Of a DNA stretch of 64,000 nucleotides, positions 25,606-36,280 are shown piece after piece; position 1 is the first letter of the stretch; every line of letters starts with the position of its first letter. This DNA comes from GCA-2731375 sp964590195 (GTDB lineage Bacteria; Pseudomonadota; Alphaproteobacteria; GCA-2731375), in NCBI GenBank assembly GCA_964590195.1, contig CAZPWJ010000005.1:33779-97778 (forward strand). Reading direction: 5' to 3'. The position numbers and the translations under genes were made by a program. The notes under the pieces were generated by a model. That model saw only the letters and a list, made by a program, of their open reading frames with translations, had not been told where the DNA came from and did not search any database.

Positions 25606-26163
25606 TCAGCTAACCCGTGTCTCCAGCGCTTCGCCCAACTCCAGCAGCGAGAGGCTCTTGCCATCGGTCTCCATTGTGGTGATGGAGCAGTTGTTGGGCC
25701 GGAACAGGGTCAGGCGACTGTCGTTTTGGGCCGAGCCGACCGCGACGTTGATGGCAACGAAGTGGCTGACCACCACGGTGTCCTCTTGCACGCCCAACAA
25801 GGTATCCAACAGCGCCTGGCGCCAGGGCAGCAGCCAGGCCTCCGATTGGGCCACGTCGTTCCAGCTGCCGGCCATCGTCTGGCGCAGCCATTGCCGCCGC
25901 GCGTTCAACTCATCGCTGGGCGATGGGATTTCCTTGATTTCCTGGACCACATCACCCGTTATGTTCCAGGCCACTTCCAGCGGCTGCGCCGTCTCCCGCG
26001 TACGGCGCAGAGGAGAGACGATCATGGGCAGCGGACCCAGGGGCGCCAGGGTGGCGGCCATGTCCACCGCTTGTTGCCGGCCCAGCTTGCTCAGGCCGGG
26101 GTCGTTGTCGTCATGGCTGTGGCCGGCGTCCTGGCCGTGACGCACCAGATACAATTTCGCCAT
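25606..26163 (-). CDS. Histidine phosphatase family protein
   Basis: This 185-aa protein carries the RHG motif in LYLVRHGQDAGH, where His is phosphorylated during catalysis. It also has the second-half VVSHFVAINVAVG His and a Glu/Arg pocket (SPLRRTRETAQPL). The family includes phosphoglycerate mutase-like and SixA-like phosphatases, and the substrate is unknown. Its ATG shares one base with the stop of the upstream flavoprotein gene (TAATG), so the two are coupled. Confidence 0.86.
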   Translation of the reverse strand: MAKLYLVRHGQDAGHSHDDNDPGLSKLGRQQAVDMAATLAPLGPLPMIVSPLRRTRETAQPLEVAWNITGDVVQEIKEIPSPSDELNARRQWLRQTMAGSWNDVAQSEAWLLPWRQALLDTLLGVQEDTVVVSHFVAINVAVGSAQNDSRLTLFRPNNCSITTMETDGKSLSLLELGEALETRVS

Positions 26164-26798
26164 TAGTACATCCGTTCCCTGACGCTTTTCTGCACATAGG
26201 CCTCCAACTCGTCGCCTGATTGCGCGGCGTCGATCTGATCGCGGATCATGTGTCCCAGGGGCGGCATGGCGGTCTTGCGGTCCACCTTGTAGTCATCATC
26301 CCACAGGCGGGAGCGCACCAATGCCTTGGAGCATTGGAACATTACCTCTTCCACGGCGACCAGAATGCCGGTCCTGGGCACCTTGCCGCGAACCTCGAAG
26401 GCTGCCAGCACGTCCGTATCGGTGCACAGGCGGGCCTGGCCGTTGACGCGCAGGGTTTCATTCATCCCGGGAACCAGGAACAGCAGGCCGATGTGCGGGT
26501 TGTTGGTGATATTGGCGGAAGTATCCAGGCGGTTGTTGCCGATACGGTCCGGGATCAGCAGGGTATGGTCATCCAGCACCTTGACGAAACCGGGTGCGTC
26601 ACCCCGTGGCGAGACGTCCCCCGGTCCGGAGGAATCGGCCGAGGCAATGCAGAGAAACGGCGACAGTTCGATAAAGCGCCTGCTGTGTGGTTCCAGGCTG
26701 GGAATAGCCTTGGCCGCCGCCAATGGATTGACCTCGTCATGCAGGCCGCGCAGTTCCGCCTCATCGCGAACGAATTCGCTGGGTGTCCCTTCCGTCAT
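26163..26798 (-). CDS. Pyridoxamine 5'-phosphate oxidase-like FMN-binding protein
   Basis: This 211-aa split-barrel flavoprotein shows the sequence order of the MSMEG_1061-type family: FLCIASADSSGPGDVSPRGD, VLDDHTLLIPDRIGNNRLDTSANI, HIGLLFLVPG, LRVNGQA and EEVMFQCSKALVRSRLW. Such proteins bind FMN or F420 and often reduce or protect against reactive compounds. ATG 26798 has an AAGGAAC ribosome site, and the longer upstream frame runs through the divergent promoter into the next gene. It is coupled to the phosphatase gene. Confidence 0.86.
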   Translation of the reverse strand: MTEGTPSEFVRDEAELRGLHDEVNPLAAAKAIPSLEPHSRRFIELSPFLCIASADSSGPGDVSPRGDAPGFVKVLDDHTLLIPDRIGNNRLDTSANITNNPHIGLLFLVPGMNETLRVNGQARLCTDTDVLAAFEVRGKVPRTGILVAVEEVMFQCSKALVRSRLWDDDYKVDRKTAMPPLGHMIRDQIDAAQSGDELEAYVQKSVRERMY

Positions 26799-26867
26799 CA
26801 CTGGTTCCTTTCGATCATTCCGCGCTAGGATATAGCACCTGGAACCAGCTGTAGAGAAGTATCCCAC

Positions 26868-27992
26868 ATGAGCCGCCCCATCCTGCGTACCGAGCTTTGC
26901 AACCTTCTGGACATTGAATATCCCATTCTTTTGGCCGGCATGGGCGTCTGGGGTATGGGCACGCCGCCTGAATTGGTGGCGGCGGTCTCGGATGCGGGCG
27001 GACTTGGCGTTTTGGGAGGTTCCGCCCTGGAGCCGGAGGAAGTCCGACGGCGCATTCAGCGGGTGCGCCAGTTGACCGACAAACCCTTCGGCGTCGATTT
27101 GTTGCTGCCCGCGTCCCTGGCCGCCGCTTCGACTACCCGGACCGGGGTGCGGGAAGAGTTGGCCAAAAACCATCCCGAACATGTCAAATTCATGCATGGT
27201 TTACTGGATAGGTTCGAACTGACGCCGGTGCCCGTGGATAATGATATCGTCAATTCTGATGTCTATGCCGAGGCACAGATCCAGGTGGTGCTGGAGGAAG
27301 AGGTGCCCGTCTTTGCGGCAGGTCTGGGCGATCCGGCCCGTATTGTTCCCCGCGCCCGCGATCAGGGCATGAAGGTGATCGGTCTGGCTGGAACGGTGCG
27401 CAATGCTGAGCGCAACCGGGATGCCGGCGTCGATATCGTGGTCTGCCAGGGCACCGAGGGTGGCGGTCATACGGGGCCAGTTGCGACCTTGCCCTTGGTC
27501 GCCCAGGCGGTGGATGCGGTGGCGCCGGTTCCGGTGGTCGCGGCAGGCGGCATAACGGGGGGCAAGGGTATCGCCGCCGCATTGACGCTGGGCGCCATCG
27601 GGGTGTGGATGGGCACGGCCTTTCTGGTGGCCGAGGAATGCGGCCTGCCGAATGTGGTCAAGGACGACATTATAGATGGCAAGGCCACTGATTTCCGAAT
27701 CTCCCAGGCCTGGACCGGCAAGACCCTGCGCGCCAAGCGCAGCGTTATCACCGATGCCTGGGCCGAGGCCGGGCTCGAGCCATTGCCGTCACCCCATCAG
27801 CGGGTCTTGATGGAGGATTTCCTGAGCGCGGCCATTGATGCGGGCCGTTGGGATTTGTACATGAATGCCGCCGGGCAGGGCGCGGGCATGCTGGGCGAAC
27901 GCCGCCCAGCCGCCGATATCATGGCTGATCTGGTTTCCGGTACGGTTCAGGCCTTGTCGGAAACCCCTCGGCGGGTTGAATTTTCGAGCTGA
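26868..27992 (+). CDS. Nitronate monooxygenase family flavoprotein (copy 2)
   Basis: This 374-aa FMN TIM barrel has DIEYPILLAGMGVWGMGTPPELVAAVSDAGGLG, the family His in GTEGGGHTGPVATLPLV, and VVAAGGITGGKGIAAALTLGAIG. It differs from copy 1 at 21962 throughout, so it is not a recent duplicate. It is divergent from the FMN-binding gene across 69 bases and converges with the NapC-type gene with only 12 bases between. Confidence 0.85.
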   Translation: MSRPILRTELCNLLDIEYPILLAGMGVWGMGTPPELVAAVSDAGGLGVLGGSALEPEEVRRRIQRVRQLTDKPFGVDLLLPASLAAASTTRTGVREELAKNHPEHVKFMHGLLDRFELTPVPVDNDIVNSDVYAEAQIQVVLEEEVPVFAAGLGDPARIVPRARDQGMKVIGLAGTVRNAERNRDAGVDIVVCQGTEGGGHTGPVATLPLVAQAVDAVAPVPVVAAGGITGGKGIAAALTLGAIGVWMGTAFLVAEECGLPNVVKDDIIDGKATDFRISQAWTGKTLRAKRSVITDAWAEAGLEPLPSPHQRVLMEDFLSAAIDAGRWDLYMNAAGQGAGMLGERRPAADIMADLVSGTVQALSETPRRVEFSS

Positions 27993-28004
27993 GCAAACGC
28001 CCTT

Positions 28005-29801
28005 CTATTTCTTAACGACGTTGATCTCCGCCTCCGGATCGTCCAGGGCCATTTTGCGCTCCAGCGAAACATGGTGGAAGCGGGCCGTGGTATAGTCGTC
28101 ATGGATGGCGACGCCCATGGTGTAAGTCTGCCCCGGTTCGAAACTGACGCCGCCCGGCTGATCGGACTTCAGAGGCCGCGTGATGGTAACCGTCCAGACG
28201 CCATCCTTGAGTACGCCTGTGCCGCTCACCTTGTCGCTTTTCGCCAGGTTGCGTTGCGCCAGAACGTCGCCGCTTTCCACGACCTTGCTGCCGCTGCTAT
28301 AGCGCATCAGGTCCATGTAGGCGCCGCCGCTACGTAGACCATCCATGTCTTCCTTGGAAATCAGCTTGTTCCAGGAACCGCGCGGTTTGCCGTTCTTGCC
28401 CTTGTATTCGAACTCGCTGCGGCTATCGGGCAGGTATTTGGTGACGCCATCCTTGAGGTCGATGCGTCCGCCGACCTCGCCCGCCGCCGCAATCGCATCG
28501 GCCTTTGGCGCGTCCGGCATATAGCGCGAGTCATGATGACAGGTCGCCCAGCAGCCGGCATATTCGGCCATCTCAATCTTGCCATCGTCAAACATGACCG
28601 CCAGCTTGATCTGGTTTTCCGGATCCATTTTGCCGCCATCCGCGAACGGCACGGGGGTATGAGGGGCATCGGGCCAGGTAAAGCGCAGGGTCATGTTGCT
28701 GCCGTCATGGCTGGCTTGCAGCTTGACGGGAATGGAGGCGCGTTTGCCGGGAATGGGCGTCGCCTCGGCCTTTTCACCGCCGACGATCTTGGCACCGATG
28801 TCAGCTTCCTCGCCCTTATGACATTCACTGCAACGGTCGCCAATCTTGCGCACGGCGCGGGCGCCGCCATGATCGCGGCCATTGAAAACCCATTCAATGG
28901 AGGCCTGACCCGGATAGAACAGCACCATGTCGATGGCGGGCACGTCCGATGCATCAGCTGCGCCCGATGCACCGGCCGCACTGGCGGGCGTGCTCGCGGC
29001 TTCCGCCTTGGCGGTTTCCACTGGCTTCGCCGCTTCCGGCTGTGGCGTCGGGGGCCGTTTCGCAGCCTCGGCCGCGGCTTTTGCCGCCGCCGCCGCCGCA
29101 GCAGTGGCCGCCTTCTCCTCGGCCTTCTCCGGGGCCACGGCCTTGGCCACGTCTTTCTTGATGCTTTCCGCGATGACGGCCGCTTTCGATTTCAGGCGGC
29201 GGTTATCTGGTTTGCCATCATAGGGATCGTCATCTTCGTCCAGTAATTTATGTACCGGGCGATGGGCTATGCCCTTGTGACAATCGATGCAGGTCATGTT
29301 TTCCAGGCGGGCGGCTTCATGGCGCTTTTTGGCACGGCGTTTTTGCAGGGAACCCGACATCGACTCCCAGGAATGGCAGTTGCGGCATTCGCGTGAATCG
29401 TTTTCTTTCATCTCGCGCCAGACATTCTTTGCCAGGGTCAAGCGCTTGGCCTCGAATTTATCCTGGGTATCAACGGTCCCTAGAACTTTATGGACCAGCT
29501 CGTTCGAGGCTTTAATCTTACGGACAACCTTGTAGATCCAAGGGTCGGGGACGTGGCAGTCGGAGCATGTGGCGCGCACCCCGGTGCGATTCTCGAAATG
29601 AATGGTCTGTCGGTACTCGCTATAGACATTGTCCTTCATTTCGTGACACGAGATGCAGAATTCCAGGGTGTTCGTGGCTTCCATCGCGGTGTTGAAGCCG
29701 CCCCAGAAAATGATGCCGGCGAGACCGCCAACGATAAAGATGCCGCCCCAGGCATATCGCTTCGTGGGGGACCAGAACCATTTGAAAAGGCGCGAAATCA
29801 T
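28005..29801 (-). CDS. NapC/NirT tetrahaem cytochrome fused to ethylbenzene-dehydrogenase-like haem domain
   Basis: This 598-aa membrane-anchored multihaem cytochrome probably takes electrons from quinol to periplasmic nitrite reductase. One N-terminal membrane helix (residues 19-35) precedes four NapC/NirT haem motifs at 49-53 (CISCH), 79-83, 139-143 and 171-175. An Ala/Glu/Lys/Pro-rich linker (about 205-285) leads to a second part with CSECH at 324-328 and an unusual CX3CH (C417, C421, H422). This part resembles the haem-binding domain of ethylbenzene dehydrogenase gamma subunits. It lies downstream of nirS, as nirT does in Pseudomonas stutzeri. The fusion makes it about three times the length of a NirT. 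Confidence 0.85.
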   Translation of the reverse strand: MISRLFKWFWSPTKRYAWGGIFIVGGLAGIIFWGGFNTAMEATNTLEFCISCHEMKDNVYSEYRQTIHFENRTGVRATCSDCHVPDPWIYKVVRKIKASNELVHKVLGTVDTQDKFEAKRLTLAKNVWREMKENDSRECRNCHSWESMSGSLQKRRAKKRHEAARLENMTCIDCHKGIAHRPVHKLLDEDDDPYDGKPDNRRLKSKAAVIAESIKKDVAKAVAPEKAEEKAATAAAAAAAKAAAEAAKRPPTPQPEAAKPVETAKAEAASTPASAAGASGAADASDVPAIDMVLFYPGQASIEWVFNGRDHGGARAVRKIGDRCSECHKGEEADIGAKIVGGEKAEATPIPGKRASIPVKLQASHDGSNMTLRFTWPDAPHTPVPFADGGKMDPENQIKLAVMFDDGKIEMAEYAGCWATCHHDSRYMPDAPKADAIAAAGEVGGRIDLKDGVTKYLPDSRSEFEYKGKNGKPRGSWNKLISKEDMDGLRSGGAYMDLMRYSSGSKVVESGDVLAQRNLAKSDKVSGTGVLKDGVWTVTITRPLKSDQPGGVSFEPGQTYTMGVAIHDDYTTARFHHVSLERKMALDDPEAEINVVKK

Positions 29802-29925
29802 CTGTTCCTCTGGCTATCTCTTGCGCTTGGCAAGGCTGACGCCGGATATATCGGCGACGGTATCAACAAAAGTGATCAAACAAGGTGAGAAAAAAATACA
29901 GCGAAAAAAGTCTTTTAGGAAAAGT

Positions 29926-29951
29926 GGGCGGGAACCAACCGGCTCCCGCCC
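29926..29951 (-). terminator. GC-rich hairpin after nirS
   Basis: GGGCGGGA (29926-29933) pairs perfectly with TCCCGCCC (29944-29951). On the minus strand it is followed by T-rich DNA, so it could end or attenuate nirS transcription ahead of the NapC-type gene, or stabilise the nirS 3' end. Confidence 0.55.
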
Positions 29952-29975
29952 GATTTCACAGGTTAAGGCCGCATA

Positions 29976-31586
29976 CTATGTTCTGTGGTGTACGCGGTTG
30001 GAAACGTTGAACTTGCCGGTCGGCGTCTCCAGACCCTTGACCCTGGTGATTTCTTTCAGGGTCTTCGAATCATAGACAACGATCTCGCCTTTCAGCCAGT
30101 TCTTCTTGCCGCCACGAACCCATACGGAGACCCAGAATTCCGAGCCGTCCGCGTTGAATTCAGTATGCACGGCCAAGGCTGTCTCCACGTCGGTGACCTG
30201 AATGGTCTTGACGATCTTGCCGGTTTTTTTGTCCAGCACCTTGATGGCCTGTTGAATTTCCGGATCCGGATGTTTGGTCTGATCGAAGACCACATAGTCC
30301 GAATTCGGATGCGTGCGGATGAACAGGCCGGGGCCGTCGGATTCAACCGAGTAGCAGATCTTCCAGGCTTGGTCGGGATGCCCCTTGGGATCGTTGCCCC
30401 AAACGGTAACCTTGCCTTCGCCCAGATGCGTGGTGCCCGCGACCGGTCCGCACTTCGGATCGACCCAGTTGGCGCCGGCGCCCGGATGCGGTTTCTTACC
30501 GGTTACCAGGGAACCAACCGCCTTGCGGGTTTCAGTGTCCAGGAACTCCATCCGGTTCGAGGCGTTGGCCGCGATCTGGAAGTAGCGCTGGGTGGGATCG
30601 AAGAAGCCGTCATGCAGGAACTTGTGGGTGTTGATCTGTTCGATCCGCAGATTGTCCAGATCAGTATAGTCGACCTGCCACATCTGGCCCAGTTCCTTCA
30701 CCGCGATCATCCATGTCGGCGCATTCGGGGTATTGTAAACAGCGGCCACACGGGCTTCGTTCACATACACGCCGTCGACATTGACGCCACGGGTAGAGAC
30801 GACTTTCAGCGGCTCCATGGTCACGGCATCCAGGATGACGAAGTGCGGCGGCCAATAACCACCACCGATGACGTATTTATCTTTCCACTTACCATAGTGG
30901 GAGACGGCCACGTCACGGGCGTCCGATGCGATCTGGGCTTCGGCCACCAGTTGCGGCGGGTTCATCCACAGATCAATCTTGGTCATCTTGCCGTCGCGGC
31001 CCTGGGTGTACCAGAAACGGCCGTTGGAGCTTTCCTTCATCACGTGCACCGCATAACCGGTGTCGATCTTGGCGACGATCTTCTTGGTGTCGCCGTCGAC
31101 CACGCCAACCTTGCCGGCGTCACGCAGGATGACCATGAAGAAGTTTTCCCAATTCAGATTGTGCATGGGTTTCTTCGGATAGTCAGCCGGTTTGACGAAG
31201 GTTTTCCAACGCTTCTTCATTTCCGCCAGGGAAAGTTCGGCCGGCGGCGGGACATCCATCTGGATATAGGTAGCCAAATTCTTGATCTGCTGTTTGTTGA
31301 ACAGATCATCGAAGTTGTTCATGCCACCTTCGGTGCCCAGGGTGATGATTTTTTCCAGGCGCTTTTGGCCCAGCTTCTTCATGTTCTTGGGCTCTAGGTT
31401 CTTACCCGTCGCACCCTTGCGAAGCACGCCATGACAACCGGCGCAACGCTGGAAGTAGAGTGTCTTGGATTCTTCAAAGTCCTTTTCCGACAAGGTTGGC
31501 TCTGCCGCCAACGCGCTGCCGGAAGACCCGGCAAAGGCAAATCCCGCCAATGCCAGTGTCAATGCTGTTAGTGGTATCCTTCTCAT
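29976..31586 (-). CDS. nirS: Cytochrome cd1 nitrite reductase NirS
   Basis: This periplasmic dissimilatory nitrite reductase makes NO from nitrite. Counting from the ATG, a signal peptide ends near ALAAEP, a c-haem motif CAGCH lies at 48-52, and an eight-bladed d1 propeller follows. The d1 proximal His181 (TGYAVH) and the two active-site His325 (FLHDG) and His367 (KKPHPGAGAN) are all conserved, and the chain ends in the typical TPTGKFNV. The segment before CAGCH is short, so the N-terminal tyrosine arm of Paracoccus NirS seems absent. A GGAGG site precedes overlapping GTG (31589) and ATG (31586) starts. NirN is less likely because both active-site His are kept. Confidence 0.9.
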   Translation of the reverse strand: MRRIPLTALTLALAGFAFAGSSGSALAAEPTLSEKDFEESKTLYFQRCAGCHGVLRKGATGKNLEPKNMKKLGQKRLEKIITLGTEGGMNNFDDLFNKQQIKNLATYIQMDVPPPAELSLAEMKKRWKTFVKPADYPKKPMHNLNWENFFMVILRDAGKVGVVDGDTKKIVAKIDTGYAVHVMKESSNGRFWYTQGRDGKMTKIDLWMNPPQLVAEAQIASDARDVAVSHYGKWKDKYVIGGGYWPPHFVILDAVTMEPLKVVSTRGVNVDGVYVNEARVAAVYNTPNAPTWMIAVKELGQMWQVDYTDLDNLRIEQINTHKFLHDGFFDPTQRYFQIAANASNRMEFLDTETRKAVGSLVTGKKPHPGAGANWVDPKCGPVAGTTHLGEGKVTVWGNDPKGHPDQAWKICYSVESDGPGLFIRTHPNSDYVVFDQTKHPDPEIQQAIKVLDKKTGKIVKTIQVTDVETALAVHTEFNADGSEFWVSVWVRGGKKNWLKGEIVVYDSKTLKEITRVKGLETPTGKFNVSNRVHHRT

Positions 31587-32212
31587 CACTTAATACCTCC
31601 ATTGAGTGAGTGCTTTCGGATCGTAATCGGACAGGCCACGGCGAAAGAGATGAGATTGGTCATCCATTTACCGGTGTTGATCATTTTCTATCCTGTCCTT
31701 GGCTTGGCGTGGTGTCGTCGACACGGTGTCATTATGGGCATCGGCCTCTGCCGCCACGGCAAATTCAATCGGGCTTTCGTATCATCGTTCGTTTTCAATT
31801 GCTGCCAATTTCCACTCTTCCGCCCTCGAACAGTGGTCCATGGCGACTTGTTTCCGCCCTGTTAAGACGGCCTACAACCTATTCGTTACTCCCTTCGACG
31901 ATTAAAAAAATTGACCTTCGTCAAATTTTTTTTGGTGTCGTTTTCCATTAATGCGGGGGGCGGCTTTTCGCTCGCTGGCAAAGTCGTTTCAATATCAAGC
32001 CATATTCGTTAAATTTTGCTAAAGGCAACGTGATATCAATCGGTTACGAAGTACGGACAATCGCGCCGGCTGATCCGCGGGGCCTGGCATGCGACTTAGC
32101 GGCGGATTGTCGCAGGGAAATGGTTTCGCTTGTTGGCGGCGTCAGCATCGGCAGGATCAAACGCGGGTCGTTTTGCCGCCTCACGAAAACCGATCGGAGA
32201 ACGGCCTCAACC
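31587..32212. other. Divergent intergenic region between nirS and nirF-like gene
   Basis: This 626-base stretch is more AT-rich than its surroundings and holds no convincing gene. It contains the FNR/NNR-type site at 31911-31924. Short frames on both strands lack ribosome sites and homology. A GTG at 32030 is in frame with the nirF-like gene and could give a 61-residue extension, but that would bury the signal peptide. Long untranslated leaders on both sides are likely. Confidence 0.6.
31911..31924. promoter_or_regulatory. FNR/DNR/NNR-type binding site
   Basis: TTGACCTTCGTCAA is a perfect dyad (TTGAC-N4-GTCAA) matching the consensus of the FNR/CRP family NO and oxygen regulators that drive denitrification genes. 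On the plus strand ATTAAT at 31947-31952 lies where a -10 would be if the site is centred at -41.5, so activation toward the nirF-like gene is best supported. Control of nirS from the same site would require a leader of about 290 bases. Confidence 0.7.
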
Positions 32213-33475
32213 ATGCCTATTGCCATAGCCGCATTTGTCGCGATCTTTAGTCTCCTTGCCCCGTCGGCGCTTGCTAAGTGGGGCGCTGATGCGATCGACT
32301 CCAGCCACGTGCTGGAAACGCCAACCGCGGCTTTGCCGAGCGAATCCAGCCACGACGCCGATCCCAGGCGGTTGTTCGCGGTCATCGAGGCGGATAGCCG
32401 GGTCAGCGTACTCGATGGCGACAGCTGGCAGGTACGCTGGCGCTTCAAGCCGGCGTTCGCCCCGACGGGTCGCCCGCAATATTCGCCTGACGGCCGCTTC
32501 CTCTTTCTCCATTCGCGTGACGGCTGGATCGGCAAATATGATCTGTTCAATTTCAAACCGGTGGCGCGGACACGCGTGGGACTAAAGTTGCGCGGCATCG
32601 CCATCTCGTCCGATGCCAAATGGCTGCTGGCGGGGAATGACAGTCCCAACACCGTGGCGGTTCTAGGGCTCGGGGATCTTGGTCTGTTCAAGCTGATCGA
32701 GGTTGCGGATGAGAATGGCGCCCCGCTTCACCTGAACGCAGTCCACGACGCCGGGCCAAGGCAAAGTTTCATTGTAGGTCTGAAAGACAGTCAAGAAGTC
32801 TGGGAGCTTTCCCATGATCCGGAAGCCGCGCCCGTGTATGGCAACTTCGTGCATTCATATCGGGCCGGACAGGTTGAAGGCGTCGTGGTCGAGGAACAGC
32901 CGTTTGCCCGACGCCGTCTGACCATGGCCGAGCCGTTGAGCGGCTTTTTCTTTGACCCTGCCTATGCCGAGGTGATTGCCCGGGTTCCAGGCGGCGGCGC
33001 GGTTTATAATCTGGATGCGCGGCGCCGGGTTACGCGGCTTGATCTTGGCGGCGCGCCGCGTTTCGACGGCGCCGTCTCGTGGCCCAGCCAGGACCGGCAG
33101 ATCATGGCGGTACCGGACGCCACATTACCGGCTGTCCATATTGTCGACATGGATAGTTGGAAAACCGTGCGCCGAATTAAGACCGGCGGCCCGGTGCAAG
33201 ACGTCATCAGCCACCCGGATTCGCCTTTTATCTGGGCGATCATTGCCCCCAGGCCGCATGGGCCGGCCCTTCAGGTGATCAACAGACAAAGCATGACAAT
33301 CGTCAAGAACATCACGCCGGGAATCGACGGCACCGAACTGCACGCCGATTTCAGCCGTGATGGCCGCTATATTGTTGTCGCGGCTCCGGCAGGGAAAGGC
33401 GTTCTGGCGATCTATGACGCCCTTGCGCTGCGCGAGGTTAAACGCCTGCCCATGGATAGGCCGCGCTTTAAGTAG
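32213..33475 (+). CDS. NirF-like haem d1 biosynthesis/binding protein
   Basis: This protein of about 420 aa is a periplasmic beta-propeller related to NirF and to the d1 domain of NirS. A signal peptide MPIAIAAFVAIFSLLAPSALA supports the ATG at 32213. The run RPQYSPDGRFLFLHSRDGWIG-like (about residues 85-110), LRGIAISSDAKWLLAGND and LKDSQEVWELSHDPE are characteristic. There is no CxxCH motif, so it is not NirN or NirS. NirF is needed for the late steps of haem d1 assembly. It is the only d1 maturation gene in the window. It converges with the cupredoxin gene with three bases between stops. Confidence 0.82.
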   Translation: MPIAIAAFVAIFSLLAPSALAKWGADAIDSSHVLETPTAALPSESSHDADPRRLFAVIEADSRVSVLDGDSWQVRWRFKPAFAPTGRPQYSPDGRFLFLHSRDGWIGKYDLFNFKPVARTRVGLKLRGIAISSDAKWLLAGNDSPNTVAVLGLGDLGLFKLIEVADENGAPLHLNAVHDAGPRQSFIVGLKDSQEVWELSHDPEAAPVYGNFVHSYRAGQVEGVVVEEQPFARRRLTMAEPLSGFFFDPAYAEVIARVPGGGAVYNLDARRRVTRLDLGGAPRFDGAVSWPSQDRQIMAVPDATLPAVHIVDMDSWKTVRRIKTGGPVQDVISHPDSPFIWAIIAPRPHGPALQVINRQSMTIVKNITPGIDGTELHADFSRDGRYIVVAAPAGKGVLAIYDALALREVKRLPMDRPRFK

Positions 33476-33478
33476 GGC

Positions 33479-33922
33479 TTACTCAATAACCTTTACATAG
33501 CCGCGCATGTTTTCCTGCTCCCAATGGGGGCCGCAAAGATAGGGGTATTCGCCGGGTGAGAGGAAGGGGAACTCCCATTGTTCGTCGGGGAAGAAGCGTT
33601 CGGACTCGGCCTTGCCCGCATCCTTTAGCCAGACGCTGTGGTTGGTCCGTTTGTCGACTATGACCCAGCGTACCGTGGTGCCGGCCTTGACCGTCACATT
33701 GCGCGGACAGAAGGTGTATTTGTACAGCTTGACCACGACGGCGCCGTCATCTTTTGCGTCGGGGTACAGCTTTTTGTAGCGCTGCTCTGCCTTGGCGCAG
33801 ATTTTCTTTTGTTCCGCCGTTACTTCGAGTTCTCCCGCCAGACCTGGACGGCTGGTTCCCATGGCGATGACGAAAGCCGCGAGTGTCATGGCGGCGGCAC
33901 TGATTCCACTATGTATCCACAT
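33479..33922 (-). CDS. Periplasmic cupredoxin (plastocyanin/azurin-like type 1 copper protein)
   Basis: This 147-aa protein has an N-terminal signal or anchor segment (ISAAAMTLAAFVIAMG) and a cupredoxin domain. The likely copper ligands are His95 (TNHSVW), Cys130 and His133 (YLCGPHW) and Met139. The Cys-to-Met distance is nine residues, one more than in plastocyanin. ATG 33922 has a GAGG site; a TTG at 33946 would add eight residues. Its place beside nirS and a NirF-like gene suggests an electron carrier to the nitrite reductase, in the role played by azurin or pseudoazurin elsewhere. That is inference from context. Confidence 0.8.
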   Translation of the reverse strand: MWIHSGISAAAMTLAAFVIAMGTSRPGLAGELEVTAEQKKICAKAEQRYKKLYPDAKDDGAVVVKLYKYTFCPRNVTVKAGTTVRWVIVDKRTNHSVWLKDAGKAESERFFPDEQWEFPFLSPGEYPYLCGPHWEQENMRGYVKVIE

Positions 33923-34112
33923 TGTTCGGAACCTCGGTTTCCCCAAATTGATTGGTTATCCTAGCTTCGCCGCCGGCAAATTTGAACCGTGGCAATATCC
34001 TCCGTTTTCGCGGCTTCCCGGTCCTCCGTTTCGTGCTATGAAGCGGCAAGTGAAAATTCAAGCGATAGGCCGCCCAACTTCCGGGCCGGCGCGAAAACGG
34101 GAGATCTTGAGT

Positions 34113-36203
<2,091 letters not shown>

Positions 36204-36221
36204 GCTAGCTCATAAACAGCA

Positions 36222-36255
36222 AAAAGCCCCCCTGCCGGATGGCGGGGAGGCTTTT
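36222..36255. terminator. Bidirectional rho-independent terminator
   Basis: A 15-bp stem (36222-36236 with 36241-36255) carries one mismatch and one G-T pair. It has a GGAT loop and A and T tracts at its ends. It lies between the converging fadJ-like and rraA-like genes and can end both transcripts. Confidence 0.85.
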
Positions 36256-36280
36256 CTTATGCCGAAATGATCGAATGCCG

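Noticed and set aside
26799..27197. N-terminal extension of the FMN-binding protein
   Set aside because: It reads antisense through the start of the second nitronate monooxygenase gene and lacks domain similarity, while ATG 26798 has a proper ribosome site.
29985..31397. A 470-codon frame on the plus strand opposite nirS
   Set aside because: nirS on the minus strand has all haem and active-site motifs, and the plus frame shows no recognised domain or ribosome site.
29976..31586. Possibility that the cd1 gene is nirN
   Set aside because: Both active-site His (325 and 367) and the proximal His181 are kept and the NapC-type gene follows as in nirST operons, which favours NirS.
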